A stretch of DNA of 61,538 nt from an uncultured Ignavibacteria bacterium (GTDB lineage Bacteria; Bacteroidota; Ignavibacteria; Tepidaquicellales; Tepidaquicellaceae): contig CALEVL010000271.1 of the NCBI GenBank assembly GCA_937924675.1, positions 1 to 61,538 of the forward strand, given 5' to 3'. Below the pieces are notes generated by a model. The model was given only the letters and a program-made list of their open reading frames with translations, was not told the origin of the DNA and ran no database searches. The first letter of the stretch is position 1; every line of letters begins with the position of its first letter. Positions 8,657-16,627 of the stretch are shown here, one piece after another. The translations under genes were made by a program, and so were the position numbers.

Positions 8657-9751
8657 ATGTTAAATATTCAATATTCCAAATGGCGACCTGACTCTCAAAC
8701 TGATGAAAGCAGGCTTGATAATCTCTTCACTTTGTTTTCACAATTGCTTGTGAGAACAAACGGTGATGCTGATGAGGCTCTTGACTGGCTTGAACAACTT
8801 GGAGAAGAATATGATATGTTTGATGACAAACTATCATTCGGAGATTTTGTTGATGAGCTGAAAAGAAAGGGATACATAGCTGAAAAAGAAGGGATGAACA
8901 TCATAACTTCAAAAGGATCTCAGAGGATAAGACAGGATTCAATGCGCAAGATTTTTTCCGGCATGAAACCGGATGCTTCCGGATTCCATGAATCTAATAA
9001 GAGCGGTAAGGGTGTGGATAGACTTGGTGAGTTGAGGAAGTATGAATTCGGTGATCAGGTAACGAATATTGATCTGACTTCAACAATCAAGAATGCTTAT
9101 CTCAAATCCGATCCCGATAATTTCAGATTAGAGGAAAGTGACATTGATGTATATGAAACTGAACACATGACCAGCGCAGCAACAGTCCTGATGATTGATA
9201 TTTCCCATAGCATGATATTGTACGGAGAAGACAGGATAACTCCAGCCAAGGAAGTTGCCTTAGGATTATCCGAATTGATCTTATCGAGATTTCCGAAAGA
9301 CAAACTGAATATTGTTGTATTCGGTGATGATGCAAAAGAGATAACTGTAAAGGATCTCCCATTTCTTTCTGTCGGTCCGTTTCACACAAATACAAAAGCA
9401 GGATTGCGACTCGCCCGGCAGATTCTGAAGAAGAAGGGCAATGTGAACAAGCAAATCTTCATGATAACTGACGGTAAGCCATCAGCACTTTTTACTGATG
9501 ATGGAAGAATCTATAAGAACTCATTCGGACTTGATCCGAGAATTGTGAATAAAACACTAGATGAGGCAGTTGCCTGTCGCAAAGACAAGATCAAGATCAC
9601 TACATTCATGATAGCAGAAGACTATTATCTTGTGAATTTTATTGACGAATTCACAAAAGCAAACAACGGCAAGGCATATTACTCCACTCTTGATAATCTC
9701 GGACAAAGTATATTTGTTGATTACTTACGTAACAGAAAAAGTTACGACTGA
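8657..9751 (+). CDS. VWA domain protein
   Basis: The product (364 aa) is probably cytoplasmic, with no signal peptide. A charged N-terminal region (1-165) is followed by a von Willebrand factor A domain (about 172-355) with an intact metal-ion-dependent adhesion site, DISHSM at 181-186, then TNTKAGLRLA and MITDGKPSALF. Such CoxE/YeaD-like proteins usually work beside a MoxR-type AAA ATPase or a magnesium-chelatase-like ATPase to remodel other proteins, but no such ATPase is encoded in this window. It starts 6 bases after nuoN and 8 bases separate it from the next gene, so it belongs to the same transcript. Confidence 0.82.
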   Translation: MLNIQYSKWRPDSQTDESRLDNLFTLFSQLLVRTNGDADEALDWLEQLGEEYDMFDDKLSFGDFVDELKRKGYIAEKEGMNIITSKGSQRIRQDSMRKIFSGMKPDASGFHESNKSGKGVDRLGELRKYEFGDQVTNIDLTSTIKNAYLKSDPDNFRLEESDIDVYETEHMTSAATVLMIDISHSMILYGEDRITPAKEVALGLSELILSRFPKDKLNIVVFGDDAKEITVKDLPFLSVGPFHTNTKAGLRLARQILKKKGNVNKQIFMITDGKPSALFTDDGRIYKNSFGLDPRIVNKTLDEAVACRKDKIKITTFMIAEDYYLVNFIDEFTKANNGKAYYSTLDNLGQSIFVDYLRNRKSYD

Positions 9752-9759
9752 CCTGTCTC

Positions 9760-10605
9760 TTGAAAAGAATAATTTCAACGATTTTCCTTTTCCTGTTTTC
9801 ATTTAACTATGCAGAATCCTCAGGGCTCAAAGACAGTTTAGATTTCTTATCATTGCAAAAAGTTTATGAACCTCTTGAAGCAGGGATAATGGAAGCTCGC
9901 ATGGGTTTTCAGAAATACACCAATATCGATAATCTCAAACTTGATATTGGAGCCTCAATTGATATTATAAATTTGAAGACAGGTAGAGTTGACTATTCTG
10001 CGGGTGCAGACTTCTTCACTTTCTCAAATCTAAGAAGTGAATCGGGCTTCAAGTTTCCGGTTGATGCAATTGATTATTTCTTTGGGATCAATTTTAACAT
10101 GAAACAAATTCTTTCAGCTAAGGAATCTTTGTCTGCAAGATTAAGGATTTCTCATATTTCATCTCATCTTGAAGACGGACATATATACGAAAGGACTGAC
10201 ACTATCTTTACTCCGTTTGTGTTCAGCAAGGAATTCATTGACATGTCAGCAGTTTATGAATATGATGCATCCGGCAACTTAGCACTTCGCGCTCAGGGAG
10301 GAGTAAACTATATCTTTCATTCTATACCTGATGAAATATCGCCCGTTAGCGCACAGATTGGCCTTGAAGCAAAGTATTATGTAACGGACATTCTGAGCTT
10401 GTATATTTCCAATGAGTTGACTGTTGCAGAAGTTAATTCGCAAACAAATGCAAATGAAAATCTTGAAGCCGGAGTTACACTCGGTCGAAAGAATTCAAGA
10501 GGATTAACGATCTTTTTTAATTATTATGACGGACAGGATTTCAGAGGACAGTACTACGGACGATACTTTAATACAATAGGACTTGGTTTGAAATTTAAAT
10601 TTTAA
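9760..10605 (+). CDS. Outer membrane beta-barrel protein, DUF1207-like
   Basis: The product (281 aa, TTG start) has a signal peptide (about 1-20) and then alternating hydrophobic/polar strands ending in LGLKFKF, with a terminal aromatic residue as in outer membrane barrels. The string FFNYYDGQDFRGQYYG near the C-terminus resembles DUF1207 proteins, a family of predicted outer membrane proteins of unknown role. No ligand can be read from the sequence. It lies between the VWA gene and the propeller gene with gaps of 8 and 11 bases. Confidence 0.65.
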   Translation: MKRIISTIFLFLFSFNYAESSGLKDSLDFLSLQKVYEPLEAGIMEARMGFQKYTNIDNLKLDIGASIDIINLKTGRVDYSAGADFFTFSNLRSESGFKFPVDAIDYFFGINFNMKQILSAKESLSARLRISHISSHLEDGHIYERTDTIFTPFVFSKEFIDMSAVYEYDASGNLALRAQGGVNYIFHSIPDEISPVSAQIGLEAKYYVTDILSLYISNELTVAEVNSQTNANENLEAGVTLGRKNSRGLTIFFNYYDGQDFRGQYYGRYFNTIGLGLKFKF

Positions 10606-10616
10606 TTACCATCGAC

Positions 10617-11468
10617 ATGATATTTGCCTTGATTTTTTCTTTGTTCATTTCCGCCGGTGACAGCAACCTTTCGAGAGGTACATCAATTACTGATTTTATG
10701 GATGCAGTTTCACTCACTGTTGACGGAATGGAAAACATTTATGTACTGGATGCCGGAGCTAATCAGATTGTAAAATTTGACAGCGAGCTTAATTATCTTA
10801 AAAGAAACGGAAAACAAGGTTGGGCAGATGGACAGTTTGATAATCCAACCTGCATTGATGCTTCTTCCGGTCTTGACATATTTGTATCAGACGGGAAGAA
10901 TTACCGAATACAAAGACTCGATCTTCAGCTCAATTATATTTCATCGCTTTTCACCAACACTGAGGATATTCCTGACAATCTCAAATTCAGAACTCCTGTT
11001 GCGAGTCTTGTTTTAAATTCGCGGGAGCTGTACGTGATCGATCAGGACAATAACAGAATTGTTGTATATAAAGACGGGAAGAATCCTGCTTTTGTTTTTG
11101 GAGATTATGTTTCCGGAAAGGGGCAGCTTGGCAACCCTGTGAAGATACTGAAGGATGGAAAAAACTTCATCTATGTGCATGACAAAGAGCAGAAGCTTAT
11201 TATGCGTTATGATAATCTTGGAAACTACCTCGGAAGGATCACAGTAAAAGGTCTTGAAACATTTACGATCAGAAACAACAATGTTTATATGTTTGACGGA
11301 AAGGCAATTCACGTATATGATACGGAAACTAATTCGATCATTGGAAAGAAATATCCTGATTTAAAGAAAACAAAAGGTAAGATTAGGGACTTGATTGTAC
11401 TCAGCGGAGAAAAGTATTTACTATTAGGAAAAAATGAATTAAGTTTGTGGCGTGAAAATAAACAATGA
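10617..11468 (+). CDS. Secreted NHL-type beta-propeller protein
   Basis: The product (283 aa) begins with a hydrophobic segment (about 1-14) that can act as a signal peptide. Repeats of the NHL/6-bladed propeller kind follow, for example VDGMENIYVLDAGANQIVKF, DIFVSDGKNYRIQRLD, ELYVIDQDNNRIVVYKDG and IYVHDKEQKLIMRYD, each with the aromatic-V-x-D-x-x-N-x-R-I pattern. It is probably periplasmic or surface-exposed and may act as a scaffold or binding protein; no active-site motif is visible. It is placed directly before ssb, and may overlap the promoter for that gene. Confidence 0.72.
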   Translation: MIFALIFSLFISAGDSNLSRGTSITDFMDAVSLTVDGMENIYVLDAGANQIVKFDSELNYLKRNGKQGWADGQFDNPTCIDASSGLDIFVSDGKNYRIQRLDLQLNYISSLFTNTEDIPDNLKFRTPVASLVLNSRELYVIDQDNNRIVVYKDGKNPAFVFGDYVSGKGQLGNPVKILKDGKNFIYVHDKEQKLIMRYDNLGNYLGRITVKGLETFTIRNNNVYMFDGKAIHVYDTETNSIIGKKYPDLKKTKGKIRDLIVLSGEKYLLLGKNELSLWRENKQ

Positions 11469-11480
11469 AAGGAGGACGTT

Positions 11481-11915
11481 GTGAGAGGGTTAAACAAAGT
11501 AACGCTGATCGGTAATGTTCAGCCGAAAGACCCGGAGTTGAACTACACAAAGAACGGACAAGCTTGCTGCAAATTCAAACTTGTCACTGATGAGTCTTAC
11601 AAAGATGATTCAGGCAAAGTGATCGAAAGAGCCGAATGGCACAGAATCACTGCCTGGGGGAAACTTGGTGAGATCTGTTCAACTTATTTGAAAAAGGGAA
11701 GCCGTGTCTATGTTGAGGGTAAGATCAGAACGGGTGACAGCTATGAGAAGGATGGCAGAACGATTTATCCTTCGCCTGAAATCTGGTTAGACAACATGCT
11801 GATGCTTGACAGCAAACCTGCTTCGTCAGAGAACGGAGTCGAGAGGACAGCAACGGCTAAGGTAAGCGATGGTGATTCGACAAATGCGAACGATGATGAT
11901 GATCTTCCATTCTAG
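11481..11915 (+). CDS. ssb: Single-stranded DNA-binding protein
   Basis: This tetrameric OB-fold protein (144 aa) coats single-stranded DNA in replication and repair. The N-terminal OB fold (about 1-108) contains MRGLNKVTLIGNV, ACCKFKLVTDESYKD, EWHRITAWGKLGEICSTYLKKGSRVYVEGKIRT and the DGRTIYPSPEIWLDNMLMLD strand. A short disordered linker leads to the conserved acidic tip DDDDLPF that recruits partner proteins such as PriA, which is also encoded in this window. The GTG start is well supported by AAAGGAGG ending 6 bases upstream. An intrinsic terminator follows. Confidence 0.97.
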   Translation: MRGLNKVTLIGNVQPKDPELNYTKNGQACCKFKLVTDESYKDDSGKVIERAEWHRITAWGKLGEICSTYLKKGSRVYVEGKIRTGDSYEKDGRTIYPSPEIWLDNMLMLDSKPASSENGVERTATAKVSDGDSTNANDDDDLPF

Positions 11916-11967
11916 CAATGCTGAATTCGGAGATTGATCCGAGATTCAATTAGAGAATCACACGAGC

Positions 11968-12004
11968 ATCCGGTTCCGACAAATGCGGAACCGGATTTGT
12001 TTTT
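11968..12004 (+). terminator. Intrinsic terminator after ssb
   Basis: A perfect 11-bp stem (ATCCGGTTCCG at 11968-11978, CGGAACCGGAT at 11986-11996) with a 7-nt loop is followed by TTGTTTTT. It closes the long plus-strand run that ends with ssb and lies 13 bases before the next start codon. Confidence 0.9.
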
Positions 12005-12017
12005 AATTGTATAACCC

Positions 12018-12476
12018 ATGACTAAATTCAATAAAAGCATTATAATCAATTGTCCTAAAGAAGAGGCGTTTGAGTTTCATACAGATACAAATAATCTGAA
12101 ACTGATCACACCACCCGGAATTAAGGTGGAAATTTTGAGCATCAAACTTCCTCTTGAACTTGGCAGTGAAATCAAGTTGCGAGTGACTCAATTTGGCTTA
12201 CTAAGTAATACATGGCATATTAAACTTACAGATTATATCAAGGACAAACTCATTACAGACACACAGCAATCAGGACCTTTTCATAAGTGGATTCACCGGC
12301 ATAAATTTGAAGGCTCCGAAGGAACCTGCACAATGACTGATGAAATAGAATATGAATTACCTTTCGGAGTGCTTGGAAGAATTGCGGATAAAGTCTTTGT
12401 CTCCGGTCTAATAAAGAAGCAGTTTGAATTCAGACATAAAGTTACAAAGCAATTGCTGGAAGGGAATTTGAAATGA
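12018..12476 (+). CDS. SRPBCC family protein
   Basis: The product (152 aa) is a small cytoplasmic protein of the START/SRPBCC superfamily, recognised by the opening FNKSIIINCPKEEAFEFHTD, the central PFHKWIHRHKFE and the closing ELPFGVLGRIADKVFVSGLI. These form a helix-grip fold with a deep hydrophobic pocket. Its stop overlaps the start of the lycopene cyclase gene (ATGA at 12473-12476), and proteins of this kind are common in carotenoid gene groups, so a role in handling a carotenoid or other lipid is a fair inference. Enzymatic activity is unproven. Confidence 0.8.
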   Translation: MTKFNKSIIINCPKEEAFEFHTDTNNLKLITPPGIKVEILSIKLPLELGSEIKLRVTQFGLLSNTWHIKLTDYIKDKLITDTQQSGPFHKWIHRHKFEGSEGTCTMTDEIEYELPFGVLGRIADKVFVSGLIKKQFEFRHKVTKQLLEGNLK

Positions 12477-13222
12477 CTTATAGTCAGTTCCTGATAATTT
12501 TTACGGTCATCCCGATAATAGTACTTCTGTATTTGTTGCGGAAGGAACTTACTCGAAAGTACATTAATACTCTCTTACTGGTTTCTGCAATTGCATTTAC
12601 TGCAACGGCTATATGGGACAACTATGCGGTTTACAGCGGAATCTGGATGTTTCCGCGAGAGAAGACCCTTGGTATCTATTTCTATTATGTGCCTTTGGAA
12701 GAATATCTATTTTTCTTTCTTCAGACATATCTGACAGGGCTTGTTCAATTATTTTATTTGTTCAGATTCTACAAGAATGGAACAACGAAGAAGGGTGTTG
12801 GTACTTCAATGAAGAGTTTATTTTCACTTAATGTTTGCGCGCTAATTATTAACTTTTCTCAGATTGAAAACGAACCATTGAAACTTCCATTTGGGAAGTG
12901 GAATTACTTATTTCACTTGTTTGCCTGGGCAGGAACGTTCATCTTAATTCAATTGATCTTTGGCAGAAAGAAGATAATTCCGAATCTCAAACTGATTGCC
13001 GTGCCAACCGTGATAATGACAATTTATTTTTCACTGGCCGACTCAATATCCATCGGAAACGGCATTTGGAGTTTTGATCCGGCACAGACAATTGGCACTA
13101 AACTGGGTAATGTTCCTGTGGAAGAAATCCTTTTTTTTCTGATGACAAACATACTAATTACTGAAGCTATGGTTCTGTTCTTGAATCAAGATCTTCTTAT
13201 TCCAAAAAGAAAAGATAAATAA
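12473..13222 (+). CDS. Lycopene cyclase domain membrane protein (CrtYc-CrtYd fusion type)
   Basis: The protein (249 aa) has about seven membrane helices and consists of two tandem lycopene cyclase domains of about 100 residues. Each carries the conserved glutamate pair motif: PLEE at 74-77 and PVEE at 215-218, both followed by LFF and preceded by a GIW...G element. Bacterial heterodimeric cyclases (CrtYc and CrtYd) and archaeal or fungal fused forms share this layout and close the beta-ionone rings of lycopene. No phytoene synthase or desaturase gene is present here, so the rest of the pathway must lie elsewhere. It overlaps the SRPBCC gene by 4 bases and ends 1 base before the next start. 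Confidence 0.88.
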   Translation: MTYSQFLIIFTVIPIIVLLYLLRKELTRKYINTLLLVSAIAFTATAIWDNYAVYSGIWMFPREKTLGIYFYYVPLEEYLFFFLQTYLTGLVQLFYLFRFYKNGTTKKGVGTSMKSLFSLNVCALIINFSQIENEPLKLPFGKWNYLFHLFAWAGTFILIQLIFGRKKIIPNLKLIAVPTVIMTIYFSLADSISIGNGIWSFDPAQTIGTKLGNVPVEEILFFLMTNILITEAMVLFLNQDLLIPKRKDK

Positions 13223-13223
13223 A

Positions 13224-14003
13224 ATGTATAATACAATTTTAGCGGAGACATCTGATGGTGTATTGAAGATTACTCTCAACAGACCTGATGTATACAACGC
13301 CTTTAATGCAGAAATGCTTGAAGAACTTCATGATGCTTTTGGCAAGCCGGCCGAAGATGAAACCGTAAGGTGTATAATTCTCACAGGAGCCGGAAAAGCC
13401 TTTTGTTCAGGACAGGATCTTAAAGACTTCAATGAAAAGAAACTAACCTTTAAAGAAGCACTTGAGCAAAGATACAATCCTTTGATAAAGAGAATTACAG
13501 GACTGCCTAAGCCGGTCGTATGTTCAATTAATGGAGTTGCAGCCGGTGCAGGATTATCACTTGCGCTTGCCTGTGATTACAGGATTGCGGTCGAGTCGGC
13601 AACTTTGATTGAAGTTTTCATAAATGTTGGACTGGTTCCTGACAGCGGTTCGTCATTTTTCCTGCCAAGAATTGTCGGCTATGCAAAGGCGTTTGAGATG
13701 TGTGTGAATGCTGACAAAATAACTGCTGCAGAGGCAAAAAAACTTGGTCTTGTAAACAAGGTTGTATCAACTCAAAGAATCCTTGAAAAGTGCTCAAAGA
13801 TCACTGCTGCGGGATTTGCAGCAAAGCCAACTAAAGCAGTAGGTATGATCAAGGCATTGCTGAAAAGATCATTTGATTCCAGTCTTGATGAAATTCTTTC
13901 GCTTGAAGGGGAGTTTCAGGATGCAGCAGGAAATACTGAAGACTTCAAAGAGGGAATTGCTTCATTTCTTGGAAAACGAAAGTCACAATTTAGTGGAAGG
14001 TAG
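13224..14003 (+). CDS. paaG: Enoyl-CoA hydratase/isomerase, PaaG-like
   Basis: The enzyme (259 aa) belongs to the crotonase superfamily. Oxyanion-hole segments are visible as KAFCSGQDLKDF (around 60-65) and INGVAAGAGLSLALACD (about 102-118), and the segment GLVPDSGSSFFLPR (136-149) with its aspartate is characteristic of PaaG, the ring-epoxide isomerase of phenylacetate degradation. No other paa genes are in the window, so it may instead serve general fatty-acid or amino-acid catabolism. It begins 1 base after the lycopene cyclase gene, probably on the same transcript. Confidence 0.85.
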   Translation: MYNTILAETSDGVLKITLNRPDVYNAFNAEMLEELHDAFGKPAEDETVRCIILTGAGKAFCSGQDLKDFNEKKLTFKEALEQRYNPLIKRITGLPKPVVCSINGVAAGAGLSLALACDYRIAVESATLIEVFINVGLVPDSGSSFFLPRIVGYAKAFEMCVNADKITAAEAKKLGLVNKVVSTQRILEKCSKITAAGFAAKPTKAVGMIKALLKRSFDSSLDEILSLEGEFQDAAGNTEDFKEGIASFLGKRKSQFSGR

Positions 14004-14008
14004 AAGAA

Positions 14009-14869
14009 TTGAAATTTGCAGATTTAAGATTGAATAGGTTAGGTATCTGGCGGATAAATGCACTCATAATTATTGCTTTATTGCTTGCAAATGCATATCT
14101 GAGCAGTTGCGGTGCTAATATCTTTACGGTTGAAGATGATGTTGCGATGGGAAGAGAGCTAGATGCAGAGATCAGGAGCGATCAAGGTAACTACCCGATC
14201 TACAAGGGCAATGAGGAAGTAAGGCAGTATGTCAGCGGAATCGGAAAGGATATTATCAAAAAGTCGAATTTTATCCAATATGAAAGAATATTTCCTTACA
14301 AGTTTGAGGTAATTGATGATGACAGCACAATCAATGCTTTCTGTATACCCGGCGGATTCATTTATGTCTATACCGGTCTCATAAAATATCTGGATAACGA
14401 AGCAGCACTGGCGGGCGTAATCGGCCATGAGATAGCTCATGCAGAGAGGAGGCACATGTCTCAAAGGCTGACTTCTTATTACGGTGTCAGTTTCATTCTT
14501 AGCCTTGTGCTTGGAAGCAACCCTAATGAGCTTGCAGAGATTTTTGCAAACCTTGCTGTTGGGATAGGTTTCCTGGCAAACAGCCGGTCAGATGAATCAG
14601 ATGCTGATAATTATTCCATTCAATATCTCAGAAGCACAGAGTATTTTCCGGGGGGCATTTTGAATTTTTTCAAGAAAATAAGAGAAGAACAGAAAGTCAG
14701 AGGTGAAAATCCGGGTGATCTTGAAATGCTGTTATCAACTCATCCTTTGCCTGCTGACCGCATTGTGAACGCTGAAACAAAGCTGAGGAATCTTAAACCA
14801 AAACCTGATCCCAACAAAGGATTGTTTGAAGAAAGATACCAGCGAATAAAATCGTTGCTGAACAAATAA
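14009..14869 (+). CDS. M48 family metalloprotease, lipoprotein
   Basis: The protein (286 aa, TTG start) carries a hydrophobic signal segment (17-33) ending in a lipobox-like LSSC, so Cys34 is probably lipidated. The M48 catalytic domain has the zinc motif HEIAH at 140-144 and the third-ligand region SDESDADNYSIQYL, plus FCIPGGFIYVYTGLI upstream, as in LoiP/BepA proteases. These act in the periplasm on misfolded or stalled outer membrane proteins. It is 5 bases downstream of the PaaG-like gene and 23 bases upstream of a secreted protein. Confidence 0.9.
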   Translation: MKFADLRLNRLGIWRINALIIIALLLANAYLSSCGANIFTVEDDVAMGRELDAEIRSDQGNYPIYKGNEEVRQYVSGIGKDIIKKSNFIQYERIFPYKFEVIDDDSTINAFCIPGGFIYVYTGLIKYLDNEAALAGVIGHEIAHAERRHMSQRLTSYYGVSFILSLVLGSNPNELAEIFANLAVGIGFLANSRSDESDADNYSIQYLRSTEYFPGGILNFFKKIREEQKVRGENPGDLEMLLSTHPLPADRIVNAETKLRNLKPKPDPNKGLFEERYQRIKSLLNK

Positions 14870-14892
14870 ATTTTTTAACAACTAACACAAAA

Positions 14893-15417
14893 ATGAAGAA
14901 TATAATATTTTCACTGGCATTTTTAATAATGTTTTGCGGAATTGCCAGATCACAGGACGGAATATTGATTGACAATGCTCAGTATGGAATCAAGTTCAAT
15001 GTACCAAACTCATGGAAAGAAAGGAAAGTCGAGGAAACATCGAAGAAGGACGCGATCTCATATTCGTTTGACAAGAACGACGGAAGCGTTGCTATGATGC
15101 TTATTGCATTTAGACTCTCAGAAGTTAAGAATCTTACAGATCTTATTTATACTTTGGAAAAAGATCTTACGCTTAACATTCCAAAGATAGATGGAACGTA
15201 CAGTGAGTTTGACAAAGGCAATTATGACGGTATGAGTGCCAAATACAAGGATGCTGAATTTACAGAGATTATATATTATTACAGAACAAAATACAGCGAG
15301 GGCGAGAACTATGCTTTCATGCTAAGATTCATAACATCCTCAAGTGTGTACAATTCAAAAATAGATGAAGAAATAAGAAAGATTGGTGATACATTCGAAC
15401 CGGCCGGAGGTCAATGA
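14893..15417 (+). CDS. Secreted PsbP/Mog1-like protein
   Basis: The product (174 aa) has a signal peptide (1-20, ending near ARS-QDG). The mature part begins YGIKFNVPNSWKERKV and continues with strands and a long helix in a pattern typical of the PsbP/Mog1p/DUF1795 fold, a small alpha/beta domain found in many secreted bacterial proteins. No catalytic residues are evident. It follows the M48 protease in the same direction; the next gene is convergent on the minus strand, with a 64-bp gap and no clear terminator. Confidence 0.62.
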   Translation: MKNIIFSLAFLIMFCGIARSQDGILIDNAQYGIKFNVPNSWKERKVEETSKKDAISYSFDKNDGSVAMMLIAFRLSEVKNLTDLIYTLEKDLTLNIPKIDGTYSEFDKGNYDGMSAKYKDAEFTEIIYYYRTKYSEGENYAFMLRFITSSSVYNSKIDEEIRKIGDTFEPAGGQ

Positions 15418-15481
15418 AACAAGTAAATAGTTGCTTCAGATATTGAAACTGTTGACCTTAAGATTAAAGCGACTGATTCAA

Positions 15482-16126
15482 TCAACCAATGAGAAACGGA
15501 TTGTAATTCTTTTCCTCACCGACAGATGTTTCCTCCATATGCCCGGGAAAAAGAACGAAATCATCCCCGGCATTAGTAAAGAGCACATCGCGGATAGAGC
15601 TGATCAGAACTTTATAGTTACCACCGGGTATATCTGTTCTGCCTACTGAATTGTGGAATATCAGGTCACCGCAGAAAACATTCTTATTCTTTTTGTCAAT
15701 CAAGCAAACACTTCCCGGTGAATGGCCGGGAGTCTTGATGATTTCTAACTCAACGTTGCCAACTTTAATTTTTTCGCCTTGTTTCATAAATTCGTCAACA
15801 GCAGGAAGTGGCGGAATTTCAAGTCCGAAGAATCTCGCTTGTTCTCTGCTTCCTTCCAGAAGGAATAGATCATCCTCATTCATGCAAATGGGTTTGTTGA
15901 AAGTTTCCTTTGCAAAACTGTTCCCTAAAACATGGTCAATATGGCCGTGCGTATTTATTATTCTGGATATTGAGAGATCGTTTGCGCTCACGAAATCAGT
16001 AATCGCAGTTTTCTCTTCATCCGTAAATGCACCAGGATCAATTATCACGGCATCTTTGGATGACTCATCATAATAAATGTAGCAGTTCATGCTGAATGGA
16101 TTTACTGTAAACTTTGCTGTTTTCAA
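15482..16126 (-). CDS. MBL-fold hydrolase, glyoxalase II-like
   Basis: The enzyme (214 aa) is a metallo-beta-lactamase fold hydrolase with the dinuclear metal motif THGHIDH at 59-65, a further histidine in KTPGHSPGSVCLI, the bridging aspartate in FCGDLIF and the last ligand in LFPGHMEETSVGEEKNYNP. The short length and the pattern FSMNCYIYYDESSKDAVIIDPG fit the YcbL/glyoxalase II-like group that hydrolyses thioesters. Its natural substrate cannot be told from sequence. It is divergent from smpB, from which a 51-bp spacer separates it. Confidence 0.88.
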   Translation of the reverse strand: MKTAKFTVNPFSMNCYIYYDESSKDAVIIDPGAFTDEEKTAITDFVSANDLSISRIINTHGHIDHVLGNSFAKETFNKPICMNEDDLFLLEGSREQARFFGLEIPPLPAVDEFMKQGEKIKVGNVELEIIKTPGHSPGSVCLIDKKNKNVFCGDLIFHNSVGRTDIPGGNYKVLISSIRDVLFTNAGDDFVLFPGHMEETSVGEEKNYNPFLIG

Positions 16127-16177
16127 GGTAATTAAATTGATTTTACTTTCTGTAAAAATTAATTTGCAATTGTATAT

Positions 16178-16627
16178 ATGAGTGAGCCGGACAAAATTAA
16201 GATAATCTCCAGTAACCGTAAAGCTAATTTTGAATACGAGATATTAAACAAGCTTGAAGCCGGAGTTGTTTTGACCGGCACGGAAGTAAAAGCGCTGAGA
16301 GAAGGAAAGGTAAATCTGCAGGATTCGTATGGAAGAGTAAAAGACGGCGAAGTCTGGATGATCAATGCTCATATCGATGAATACAAATTTGGCAACATTA
16401 ACAATCACGAACCGCTCCGCAACAGGAAACTCCTTCTAAACAAAAGGGAAATCAGAAAGATCAGACAACAGCTTCAGGAAAAAGGTTTAACTCTTGTTCC
16501 CCTCAAGTTGTATTTCAAAGGATCACTCGTGAAGGTAGAGATTGGCATTGCAAAAGGAAAGAAACTATATGATAAACGTGAATCTGTCAAAAAAAGAGAA
16601 GTGGAAAGGAATCTAAGAAGAATATGA
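16178..16627 (+). CDS. smpB: SsrA-binding protein SmpB
   Basis: SmpB (149 aa) binds the tRNA-like part of tmRNA and brings it to stalled ribosomes. The family pattern is complete: NRKANFEYEILNKLEAGVVLTGTEVKALR (in two adjoining parts), DSYGRVKDGEVWMINAHI, RKLLLNKREI and a basic C-terminal tail KKLYDKRESVKKREVERN that enters the mRNA channel. Its partner tmRNA is encoded 33 kb away at 49228. The stop overlaps the tyrS start by 4 bases. Confidence 0.97.
   Translation: MSEPDKIKIISSNRKANFEYEILNKLEAGVVLTGTEVKALREGKVNLQDSYGRVKDGEVWMINAHIDEYKFGNINNHEPLRNRKLLLNKREIRKIRQQLQEKGLTLVPLKLYFKGSLVKVEIGIAKGKKLYDKRESVKKREVERNLRRI

Noticed and set aside
10777..11016. Alternative frame inside the NHL propeller gene
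   Set aside because: Clear out-of-frame shadow of repeat-rich coding sequence.
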